Shown here: positions 1-5,256 of the stretch, in pieces
How the letters are laid out: each line of letters starts with the position of its first letter
Position numbering within the stretch: the stretch's first letter is position 1
Source of the DNA: Candidatus Nanopelagicaceae bacterium
GTDB taxonomy: Bacteria; Actinomycetota; Actinomycetes; Nanopelagicales; Nanopelagicaceae
Direction of reading: 5' to 3'
Assembly: GCA_023260175.1 (NCBI GenBank)
Contig: JALQWD010000164.1
Span: 1-7,106, forward strand
Length of the DNA stretch: 7,106 bases
Made by a program: the position numbers and the translations under genes
Notes under the pieces: model-generated
Told to the model about the DNA's origin: nothing
Database searches by the model: none
The model's input: the letters and a program-made list of their open reading frames with translations, nothing else

Positions 1-68
1 ACTTGTGACTGCAGCCAATCGGGATGACGAAACTCAAAGGCAATCCGGCTTATAGGGCGACTCACTCT
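1..68 (+). ncRNA. rnpB: RNase P RNA, 3' end (partial)
   Basis: This is probably the last part of the catalytic RNA of ribonuclease P, which trims the 5' leader from precursor tRNAs. The recognisable part is AATCCGGCTTATAGGGCGACTC at 41-62, close to the conserved 3' segment of bacterial RNase P RNA (usually ACAGAAYCCGGCTTA, forming one side of helix P4). The following GCGACTCACTC (57-67) would be the 3' strand of helix P1, whose partner lies outside the window. A strong terminator starts 16 bases later, as expected for a stable RNA gene. One oddity is that the usual ACAGAA reads AGGCAA here. The exact 3' end is estimated. The alternative is the tail of a + strand protein ending at the TAG at 53-55, but that short peptide resembles nothing I know. 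Confidence 0.6.
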
Positions 69-83
69 AAAGGCAAGAAACAT

Positions 84-122
84 GAAGGCCGCTTCGAATT
101 AACGAGGCGGCCTTCTCCTTTT
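84..122 (+). terminator. Rho-independent terminator after rnpB, possibly bidirectional
   Basis: A near-perfect hairpin has arms at 84-96 and 103-115 (nine GC-rich pairs GAAGGCCGC/GCGGCCTTC, then a G-U and three more pairs) around a six-base loop. It is followed on the + strand by TCCTTTT, a usable U-tract. Read on the - strand it lies six bases past the nitroreductase stop and is followed by a weaker ATGTTTCTT. It therefore probably stops the RNA gene from the left and, less efficiently, the cys cluster from the right. Confidence 0.85.
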
Positions 123-867
123 AATGTTTTGGTTTTACGACAATATCTTCCGGGCCAATTCGATTAGCTTTGAAATCATTCGCAACAGTTTCACTTGGGT
201 ATCCAATTGCTAAACCACAAAGCAGGCGATAATTCTTTGGAACATCAAATTCTTTGCGAACCACATCATCCCAAATCGCAGCTGCGCCTTGCGGGCAGGT
301 ACCTAAACCATGGGCATGTGCAGAGAGAATTAGATTCTCCATCATTAGCCCGGCATCGTTAGCAGCGAAAATTCCCAAGCTCTTATGAATATAGATAAAT
401 AACTCTGTAGGAGCACCAAAGAATTTGTAATTTGCAGCCCACCAATTGTCACGGGCGATACGGTCTTCACGTTTGATTCCGTAGTGGCCATATAGATCGG
501 CCCCAAGTTTCATCGCCCTTGGTCGTAAATCTTTTGAGTACGGTTTACTTATTAACCGATTACTGGTCGGCAATCCATAACGAGTAATCAATATTCTTAA
601 CTTTCCAATCCAACCTTTTCGTAAGTTAGATGAAAGTGATTCCCAACGCTTCGAAAACTCTGCGCTGATGCGATCTTTGGATTCGCCAGATGCAACGGCT
701 ATTTTGAATGGGCGAGTGTTGGACCAGCTTGGAGAGGTTAAGGCATCTGTCAGTATTTGATTGAGAATCTCATCTGGAATCGACTTCTCTAGAAAATCTC
801 TAGTGCTTCGGCGAGAAGCTAGAAATTCAGAAACCTGCTGACTGTTAAGCGTGCTCTTTGACCCCAT
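121..867 (-). CDS. Nitroreductase-family flavoprotein (FMN, NAD(P)H-dependent)
   Basis: This 248-residue protein belongs to the nitroreductase superfamily: FMN enzymes that pass electrons from NAD(P)H to nitro compounds, quinones, enones or other acceptors. The N-terminal RRSTRDF (19-25) is the phosphate-binding arginine motif. SPSWSNTRP (46-53) is the usual loop over the flavin. HGLGTCPQG (186-194) followed by GLAIGYPSE (218-226) is the C-terminal flavin-site half. The length is somewhat above the common 190-220, with an extra basic stretch at about 80-120. No signal peptide is seen, so it should be cytoplasmic. The start ATG lies 18 bases after the cysE stop and has no Shine-Dalgarno; the bases just before it read CTCCTCC. 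A TAGACT eight bases upstream could be a -10 box for a leaderless transcript. It may be co-transcribed with cysK-cysE, but nothing in the protein itself ties it to sulfur. The true substrate cannot be told from sequence. Confidence 0.9.
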   Translation of the reverse strand: MGSKSTLNSQQVSEFLASRRSTRDFLEKSIPDEILNQILTDALTSPSWSNTRPFKIAVASGESKDRISAEFSKRWESLSSNLRKGWIGKLRILITRYGLPTSNRLISKPYSKDLRPRAMKLGADLYGHYGIKREDRIARDNWWAANYKFFGAPTELFIYIHKSLGIFAANDAGLMMENLILSAHAHGLGTCPQGAAAIWDDVVRKEFDVPKNYRLLCGLAIGYPSETVANDFKANRIGPEDIVVKPKH

Positions 868-875
868 AACGGAGG

Positions 876-881
876 AGTCTA
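876..881 (-). promoter_or_regulatory. Possible -10 box (TAGACT) for the nitroreductase gene
   Basis: On the - strand a TANNNT hexamer sits eight bases before the nitroreductase ATG, between the cysE stop and the start. Its spacing differs slightly from the exact six bases seen at five other genes in this window, so this is a weak call. No -35 element is evident. Confidence 0.3.
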
Positions 882-885
882 CGCA

Positions 886-1383
886 TTAAATATAGAAGAT
901 ATCTGAATCGTTAGTCTTTTTAACGTCTTCAATAACCACGCTGTTATATGAAACGCGAGCATCATCAGCAATATTTACTGGACCAAGAATCTTTGCACCA
1001 GCGCCAATGATTACACGGTCACCAATAGTCGGGTGGCGCTTACCTGTTGCAAAGCGACGCGCACCCAAAGTTACGTTGTGATACAGCATTACATCATCGC
1101 CAATTTCAGTGGTCTCGCCGATCACAACGCCGATACCGTGATCAATAAAGAAACGGCGACCGATTGTTGCACCAGGGTGAATCTCAATTCCTGTGCGGCG
1201 ACGGGCACGGTTAGAAAAGATTCGTGCAATTAATTTGAAATTATGGTTCCAGAGCCAATGCGAAATTCGATAATTCCAAACCGCATGTACACCAGGATAA
1301 GTAAGGAAGACCTCTAACTTGTTGCGCGCAGCAGGATCGCGCTTTAGCGCTGTTGAGAGGTCCTCACTTATTGATTTAAACAT
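886..1383 (-). CDS. cysE: Serine O-acetyltransferase, short form
   Basis: CysE moves an acetyl group from acetyl-CoA to serine, giving the O-acetylserine that CysK turns into cysteine. The 165 residues comprise an N-terminal helical part with the family block [14 protein letters not shown] (23-36), then left-handed beta-helix hexapeptide repeats. The active-site positions are present: IEIHPG (66-71; Glu is the common Gram-positive variant of the catalytic Asp), IDHG (80-83, catalytic His82) and KRHP (115-118, His117). The protein is short, since actinobacterial relatives run about 190-230 residues. After SVVIEDV (148-154) the usual final coil ending in a VGVPGRV-like motif is absent, and the chain goes straight to NDSDIFYI. 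That tail resembles the C-terminal peptide with a terminal isoleucine that inserts into the CysK active site. The other frames do not restore the missing coil, so a recent frameshift is unlikely. The gene starts nine bases after cysK, with no Shine-Dalgarno but TAAAAT exactly six bases upstream. Confidence 0.93.
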   Translation of the reverse strand: MFKSISEDLSTALKRDPAARNKLEVFLTYPGVHAVWNYRISHWLWNHNFKLIARIFSNRARRRTGIEIHPGATIGRRFFIDHGIGVVIGETTEIGDDVMLYHNVTLGARRFATGKRHPTIGDRVIIGAGAKILGPVNIADDARVSYNSVVIEDVKKTNDSDIFYI

Positions 1384-1389
1384 TCGAGA

Positions 1390-1395
1390 ATTTTA
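1390..1395 (-). promoter_or_regulatory. Candidate -10 box (TAAAAT) for leaderless cysE, overlapping the cysK stop
   Basis: Reading the - strand, TAAAAT is followed by six bases (TCTCGA) and the cysE ATG. The first three bases of the hexamer are the cysK stop codon TAA. If real, this promoter would let cysE be made from its own leaderless mRNA as well as from the cysK transcript. The spacing matches four other genes in the window. Confidence 0.45.
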
Positions 1396-2322
1396 ATCCA
1401 TCAAATCTTGGTAAAGAACTGTAGAAAGATAACGCTCACCAAATGAAGGGATAATCACAACAATTACTTTGCCTGCAAACTCCGGACGCTTAGCGATCTG
1501 TGATGCACCCCAAAGAGCTGCACCAGAAGAGATACCAACTAATAAGCCTTCTTCTTTAGCAGCGCGACGTGCGTAGTTGAGTGCTTCATCGTTTGGCGCA
1601 TCAAGAACTTCATCGTAAATGTTGGTGTCGAGAATTGGTGGTACAAAGTTTGGGCCAATACCCTGAATTGGATGACCAGATGGAGATCCACCATTAAGAA
1701 TTGGTGAAGCCGCTGGTTCAACAGCGAAAACTTTAATATCTGGATTCTTCTCTTTTAATACCTGGCCAATTCCAGTGATAGTTCCACCGGTACCGATTCC
1801 TGCAACAAGTGCAGCAACCTTTCCATCTGTGTCATTCCAAATCTCTTGCGCAGTAGTTGCACGGTGAATTGCAGGATTTGCTGCATTTTCAAATTGGCGG
1901 ACTAAAACTGCGCCATCTTGCGCACCCAATTCTTCAGCTTTAGCAACCGCACCCTTCATGCCCTCCGCTGCAGGAGTCAAAACAAGTTCAGCACCGAATG
2001 CGCGGAGCAGCGCACGACGCTCTTTAGACATCGAATCTGGCATAGTGAGAATAGTTTTGTAACCACGCGCAGCACCAACCATTGCAAGTGCAATACCGGT
2101 GTTACCTGAAGTTGCTTCAACAATTGTTCCGCCAGGTTTTAGCGCACCTGATGCTTCTGCTGCATCAACCATTGCAATACCGATTCGATCCTTAACAGTA
2201 CTTGTTGGATTATAAAACTCTAACTTTGCATAAACTTCTGCAGCAGCGCCATCTGTTACACGATTAATACGTACAAGGGGAGTGTTGCCAACAATTTTGG
2301 TGATATCTGAATGAACCTTCAT
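1393..2322 (-). CDS. cysK: Cysteine synthase A (O-acetylserine sulfhydrylase)
   Basis: This PLP enzyme joins sulfide to O-acetylserine to form cysteine in the cytoplasm. Its 309 residues are full length for the family and closely resemble the mycobacterial CysK1 type as I remember it. Visible marks are VGNTPLVRI (11-19), [11 protein letters not shown] with the PLP lysine K44, the substrate loop TSGNTG (71-76), [11 protein letters not shown] (143-153), the phosphate-binding GTGGT (177-181), GISSGA (263-268, Ser near the pyridine nitrogen) and the C-terminal GERYLST (295-301). The start ATG has a good AGGAG seven bases upstream (2328-2332), the only clear, well-spaced Shine-Dalgarno in the window, so this mRNA has a true leader. 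It is the first gene of a cysK-cysE-nitroreductase cluster. The usual D at the PDFGERYL position is Ser (IPSFGERY). The region upstream contains two inverted repeats that may be regulator sites. Confidence 0.97.
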   Translation of the reverse strand: MKVHSDITKIVGNTPLVRINRVTDGAAAEVYAKLEFYNPTSTVKDRIGIAMVDAAEASGALKPGGTIVEATSGNTGIALAMVGAARGYKTILTMPDSMSKERRALLRAFGAELVLTPAAEGMKGAVAKAEELGAQDGAVLVRQFENAANPAIHRATTAQEIWNDTDGKVAALVAGIGTGGTITGIGQVLKEKNPDIKVFAVEPAASPILNGGSPSGHPIQGIGPNFVPPILDTNIYDEVLDAPNDEALNYARRAAKEEGLLVGISSGAALWGASQIAKRPEFAGKVIVVIIPSFGERYLSTVLYQDLMD

Positions 2323-2327
2323 CTTTG

Positions 2328-2332
2328 CTCCT
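2328..2332 (-). promoter_or_regulatory. cysK: Ribosome binding site of cysK (AGGAG)
   Basis: On the - strand AGGAG precedes the cysK ATG by seven bases, a standard spacing. It contrasts with the other genes here, which mostly lack a Shine-Dalgarno, and confirms both the start codon and a leadered transcript. Confidence 0.8.
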
Positions 2333-2350
2333 ATGTTGAAGAATGGTGGA

Positions 2351-2372
2351 ATTTTAAAGAATTGCTTTAAAA
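2351..2372 (-). promoter_or_regulatory. Candidate cysK operator (inverted repeat) over a possible -10 box
   Basis: TTTTAAAG and CTTTAAAA form a perfect 8-bp inverted repeat around AATTG (2352-2372). On the - strand the repeat's end reads TAAAAT (2351-2356), which could be the cysK -10 box; transcription would then start near 2344 and give a leader of about 22 bases carrying the Shine-Dalgarno. A repressor bound here would block the promoter. No convincing -35 is seen. The repeat does not match the CymR consensus I know, so the regulator is unknown. Confidence 0.4.
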
Positions 2373-2382
2373 AAGACTAAAC

Positions 2383-2395
2383 GCGAACATTTCGC
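2383..2395. promoter_or_regulatory. Small palindrome GCGAA-CAT-TTCGC in the cysK divergent region
   Basis: This is a perfect 5-bp inverted repeat with a 3-base centre. It lies near the midpoint of the cysK/DUF4389 intergenic region, centred about 45 bp from each of the two predicted transcription starts (near 2344 on the - strand, 2434 on the + strand). That is a typical place for a regulator site. It shares CGAAC with the Gram-positive LexA box but lacks the proper second half. Confidence 0.3.
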
Positions 2396-2421
2396 AAATA
2401 GGAATCGGTTGTAAAAGGAGT

Positions 2422-2427
2422 TAAAAT
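2422..2427 (+). promoter_or_regulatory. Candidate -10 box (TAAAAT) of the DUF4389 gene
   Basis: TAAAAT is followed by six bases and the ATG at 2434, fitting a leaderless transcript starting at the start codon. An AAAAGGAG at 2413-2420 looks like a Shine-Dalgarno but ends 13 bases before the ATG, too far for normal use, and would lie outside the transcript if this -10 box is used. Confidence 0.5.
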
Positions 2428-2433
2428 AAGCGT

Positions 2434-3021
2434 ATGGCTAACCAAATTGAGACCCACGTTGAAATTCAAATCGAAAATCGCGATCGAGCTTCTGTCTTCT
2501 TTCGCTTAATTTTTAGTATTCCGATTTTTGCTTTTATCTATCTATTCCAGCAGTTCTCAAACAACTCATGGAATACATTGGTCTTGGCTTTGCCTGTAGT
2601 GGCGGCGCTAGTTGTTCGTAATGTTTATCCAAGTTGGTTACTAAGTTTTAATCATGCCGTCTTAGAATTCGGCACTCGCGTTGCTGCTTATGTTTTCTTA
2701 TTGACAGATGAATATCCAACATTCGAACGCAATCCAAAGGTTGCAGTTATTTTCCCTGATATCGAAGGTGGCAAGAAGTTAAATCGCGGCCTTCCATTGG
2801 TGAAGTGGTTCTTAGCTATCCCACTATTTATTGTTGGATGCTTCTATTCAATTCTGGCTTTTATTGCGACGTTACTAGCTTGGGCTTTAACTTCGCTAAG
2901 CGGCACTTATCCTGCTTGGGCTGGAGAGTTAACTTTAAATACTCTTAAATTTTGGAATCGAGTCTATGGATATGCAGTAGTTCTAGTTACTGACGAATAT
3001 CCAAGTTTTTCACTTAACTAA
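2434..3021 (+). CDS. DUF4389-type integral membrane protein with two repeated halves
   Basis: This 195-residue membrane protein has no known biochemical role. Hydrophobic segments lie at about 22-40, 47-62, 80-91, 123-152 and 176-186. The sequence is an internal duplication: each half ends in a short hydrophobic helix followed by the same motif, TDEYPTF at 91-97 and TDEYPSF at 186-192. This WNR...TDEYPPF-like ending is what I recognise as DUF4389, found mostly in actinobacterial membrane proteins. The N-terminal 20 residues are charged, with no signal peptide. The gene is divergent from cysK and probably leaderless. Its TAA overlaps the end of the thiol oxidoreductase gene on the other strand by eight bases. 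The family assignment is from memory of the motif; the function is not inferable. Confidence 0.85.
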   Translation: MANQIETHVEIQIENRDRASVFFRLIFSIPIFAFIYLFQQFSNNSWNTLVLALPVVAALVVRNVYPSWLLSFNHAVLEFGTRVAAYVFLLTDEYPTFERNPKVAVIFPDIEGGKKLNRGLPLVKWFLAIPLFIVGCFYSILAFIATLLAWALTSLSGTYPAWAGELTLNTLKFWNRVYGYAVVLVTDEYPSFSLN

Positions 3022-3646
3022 TTTCAGCTAAAGCTGCTACAAGGGTTTGATCAAATACATCTTGTGGCTGCGCGCCGCTAATTCCGTATTTCATGTCTAC
3101 GACAAAGAACGGAACTCCGTTTGCTCCTAGTTGGTGTGCAATCGCTTGATCTTCCTTAACTTGATCTTCAAGCAAGTCGCTCATTAATAGGGTCTCGGCC
3201 TCTTGGTGATCTAGTCCCACGGAATCCGATATTTCTAGTAAATCTGAATGACTAAAAACTGGTTTGTTCTTTTCGAAATAAGCCGAATAGAGAGCTTCTA
3301 GTAGTTCACCCTGCTTACCTTTACCTGCGCTCCATAGAATTAATCTATGTGCATCCAAAGTGTTACCGGATAAGGTGTTTTTTAAGTCGTAACAGAGCCC
3401 TTCGCCGTCAGCGATTGAACATACATTTGCTTGCATTTCCTCAACTTGTGTTGGGGATACGTGGTATTTCTCGGCAAGATGTTGGGATGTAGGAACTGTT
3501 CCTTCGATATCTGGTTGCAATTGGAATGCTCGGTGGCGTACCTCAATTACAGATGGATCTGGAAGTTTCGAAATGGCCTTTTCTAAGCGACGTTTACCAA
3601 TAAAACACCATGGGCAGACCACATCAGACCAAACTTCAATAAGCAT
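3014..3646 (-). CDS. DsbA-family thiol oxidoreductase, FrnE-like
   Basis: This is a thioredoxin-fold protein of the DsbA/FrnE group (related to 2-hydroxychromene-2-carboxylate isomerase), 210 residues. The fold opens with IEVWSDVVCPWCFIG, where CPWC (11-14) is the redox-active pair. NTLDAHRL (95-102) is a conserved FrnE block in the helical insert, and GVPFFVV (177-183) contains the cis-proline (P179) facing the active site, followed by SGAQP (190-194). There is no signal peptide, so it should act in the cytoplasm, unlike true periplasmic DsbA. Two extra cysteines at 76 and 85 in the helical domain may form a second disulfide. The start has no Shine-Dalgarno, but TAGGCT lies exactly six bases upstream. 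The gene is divergent from the LLM monooxygenase, with 37 bp between them. The natural substrate is unknown; a redox or stress role is an inference from the family. Confidence 0.92.
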   Translation of the reverse strand: MLIEVWSDVVCPWCFIGKRRLEKAISKLPDPSVIEVRHRAFQLQPDIEGTVPTSQHLAEKYHVSPTQVEEMQANVCSIADGEGLCYDLKNTLSGNTLDAHRLILWSAGKGKQGELLEALYSAYFEKNKPVFSHSDLLEISDSVGLDHQEAETLLMSDLLEDQVKEDQAIAHQLGANGVPFFVVDMKYGISGAQPQDVFDQTLVAALAEIS

Positions 3647-3652
3647 GGTTAA

Positions 3653-3658
3653 AGCCTA
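3653..3658 (-). promoter_or_regulatory. Candidate -10 box (TAGGCT) of the FrnE-like gene
   Basis: On the - strand TAGGCT is followed by TTAACC and then the ATG, giving the same six-base spacing found at four other genes. No clear -35 is seen. Because the gap between the divergent genes is only 37 bp, the -35 region would overlap the -10 box of the opposite gene. Confidence 0.4.
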
Positions 3659-3671
3659 ATACAGTCACGAA

Positions 3672-3677
3672 TATCAT
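3672..3677 (+). promoter_or_regulatory. Candidate -10 box (TATCAT) of the LLM monooxygenase gene
   Basis: TATCAT differs from TATAAT at one base and is followed by six bases (TTTATAC without its last repeat, 3678-3683) and the ATG at 3684. No Shine-Dalgarno is present, which supports a leaderless mRNA. Confidence 0.5.
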
Positions 3678-3683
3678 TTATAC

Positions 3684-4709
3684 ATGGAGATTAAGTTTGG
3701 ATTAGACACTTTTGGCGATATGCAGGTTAATGATTCAGGTGCGCCGATTAGCGCTGGTCAGACCATCCGTAACGTAGTAGAAGAGGCAGTATTCGCTGAT
3801 TCAATAGGTATTTACGGAATCAATCTTGGCGAACACCATCGTGACGATTTTGCAATCTCTGCACCAGACACAATATTGGCAGGAATTGCTACTCGAACTA
3901 AGCAAATTGTTTTGGGTACTGGCGTCACAGTTCTTTCTAGCGATGACTCAGTACGTGTTTTTGAAAGATTTGCAACGATCGATGCACTGTCCAATGGCCG
4001 CGCTGAAATAACAGCGGGACGAGGTTCGTTCATTGAATCATTTCCGCTTTTTGGCTACGACCTATCTCAATACGAAGTGCTCTTTGAAGAGAAGCTAGAG
4101 CTACTAGTAGAACTTCTAAAAGAAGAGCCAGTAACTTGGAGCGGAACAACAAGATTGCCGCTAAACAATCAAGAGGTCTATCCAAAGACCGAACGTGGAG
4201 CGATTCCATTACGTGTAGGTGTAGGTGGCACACCTGCATCAGTAGTTCGCGCAGCAAGACTTGATCTGCAACTTGCGATTGCGATTATTGGCGGAGATCC
4301 AGCGCGCTTTGCACCTTTTGCTCATCTCTATCGAAATTCCATGGAAGAGTTCGGACATAAATTAAAAGATATTTCTATACATTCACCTGGCTACATTGCA
4401 GATTCAGATGAACAGGCAATGGAAGAGCAGTGGCCAAATTACCTCAAAATGGTTGGTCGAATTGGTCGCGAAAGAGGTTGGGCGCCTCCTACTAAAGAGG
4501 GTTTTATCCAGGAATGTATGTATGGATCCCAATATGTGGGTTCACCTGAAACGGTCGCTAAGAAGATTGCCCACGCGATTAAATCTGTTGGCGCACAGCG
4601 CTTTGATTTCAAATATGCCAATGGTCCGCAGGCGCACTCAAAACTTATGAAATCGCTCGAACTTTATGGAACTAAAGTTATTCCACTTGTGAAAGAGATG
4701 CTGGCTTAA
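3684..4709 (+). CDS. LLM class (luciferase-like) flavin-dependent oxidoreductase
   Basis: This 341-residue protein has the bacterial luciferase-like TIM-barrel fold. Such enzymes use reduced FMN or F420 to oxidise small organic substrates. Typical marks are GLDTFGD (6-12) in the first strand, LGEHHRDDF (48-56), FERFATIDALSNGR (93-106) with AGRGS (111-115) in the flavin pocket, VGGTP (180-184) and the C-terminal YVGSPETVAKKI (284-295). It seems to belong to the subgroup of putative LLM oxidoreductases of about 340 residues rather than true luciferases. The length is complete and there is no signal peptide, so it is cytoplasmic. The GEHH motif rather than a clear F420 signature makes FMN the likelier cofactor, but the sequence does not settle it. 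Its last 32 bases overlap the end of the membrane-protein gene on the other strand. The substrate is unknown. Confidence 0.93.
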   Translation: MEIKFGLDTFGDMQVNDSGAPISAGQTIRNVVEEAVFADSIGIYGINLGEHHRDDFAISAPDTILAGIATRTKQIVLGTGVTVLSSDDSVRVFERFATIDALSNGRAEITAGRGSFIESFPLFGYDLSQYEVLFEEKLELLVELLKEEPVTWSGTTRLPLNNQEVYPKTERGAIPLRVGVGGTPASVVRAARLDLQLAIAIIGGDPARFAPFAHLYRNSMEEFGHKLKDISIHSPGYIADSDEQAMEEQWPNYLKMVGRIGRERGWAPPTKEGFIQECMYGSQYVGSPETVAKKIAHAIKSVGAQRFDFKYANGPQAHSKLMKSLELYGTKVIPLVKEMLA

Positions 4710-5256
4710 TAAAGCGCTTCCAATCTATCTTTGCAATTAGATAAATAAGCAAAATAGATGCAATCTCTATCGCCCATGCATATGGGGAGTGAAGAGTTTT
4801 AGTAATTACTTTGCCAAAATCAGTAGCTTTAACGGTTGAAGCGCCAGCCGCATATATTGAATAAGTAACAATGCGACCAGAGAAGAATGCCAAAGTAAGC
4901 CGCTTCAAATTCATATGCATTAGACCTGCTGCTTCGAATAATTGAGCAGATGGCAGCGGAGAGAGAATAAAGAGCGCAATCAATCCATATCTGCGACTCT
5001 GGTTTTCATCAAATACCACGCCAGCGTCATAAAGATTCTTGCGCGCCTTTTCAGGAATGTAATTTCGTAAAGCGCGGGTACCCAATGCAAGTAAATATCT
5101 ACCTGAACCTGCTGCGATCGCAGCCACAATCACAGCCATGGCTGGGTTTATGTTTTGAGTTATTAGGAAATAGACAATCACAGACCAAGTAGGTGGAGCT
5201 AAAATTGGCGCTAAATTGCATAGAAATACAACAAGCCCCAGGCTAATCAAGCTCAT
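4678..5256 (-). CDS. VTT/DedA-like integral membrane protein
   Basis: A 192-residue membrane protein. Hydrophobic stretches are at about 1-20, 22-54, 91-112, 120-140 and 160-177, ending in a basic tail (KIDWKRFIK, 176-184). NLAPILAPPTW (14-24), GSGRYLLA (50-57), LSPLPSAQLFEAAGL (98-112) and FFSGRIVTY (124-132) resemble the VTT/DedA (SNARE-associated) pattern, with a proline-rich re-entrant turn and a conserved GR. DedA-type proteins are linked to lipid scrambling and membrane energetics; which role applies here is unknown. Its ATG lies inside the end of the nuclease gene (14-base overlap, ATGAGCTTGATTAG), so the two should be translationally coupled; a weak AGAAGG lies three bases before the ATG. 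Its stop lies inside the LLM gene on the other strand. The subfamily call is moderate; that it is a real membrane protein is clear. Confidence 0.85.
   Translation of the reverse strand: MSLISLGLVVFLCNLAPILAPPTWSVIVYFLITQNINPAMAVIVAAIAAGSGRYLLALGTRALRNYIPEKARKNLYDAGVVFDENQSRRYGLIALFILSPLPSAQLFEAAGLMHMNLKRLTLAFFSGRIVTYSIYAAGASTVKATDFGKVITKTLHSPYAWAIEIASILLIYLIAKIDWKRFIKPASLSQVE

Noticed and set aside
871..877. GGAGGAG as a + strand ribosome binding site for a small gene
   Set aside because: No start codon follows at a usable distance on the + strand, and the stretch ahead is antisense to cysE.
1033..1233. + strand open frame opposite cysE
   Set aside because: It is the shadow of a conserved enzyme on the other strand, with no start signals and no recognisable protein. 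The same holds for the frames opposite cysK (1918-2109), inside or opposite the LLM gene (3812-4650) and opposite the nuclease (5874-6062).
121..2322. Nitroreductase as a dedicated part of cysteine synthesis
   Set aside because: Only position next to cysE suggests it; the protein has no sulfur-pathway signature and may have its own promoter.
2382..2396. LexA (SOS) box before cysK
   Set aside because: Only the CGAAC half matches the Gram-positive consensus; the second half has the wrong sequence and spacing.
3025..3036. CAGCT-AA-AGCTG repeat near the DUF4389/FrnE-like junction as a terminator
   Set aside because: The two-base loop is too tight, the stem is short, and it codes for the end of the FrnE-like protein.
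4660..4679. Hairpin AACTTTA-TGGAAC-TAAAGTT as a terminator for the LLM or VTT-like gene
   Set aside because: The 7-bp stem is AT-rich, has no U-tract on either strand, and lies within coding sequence.
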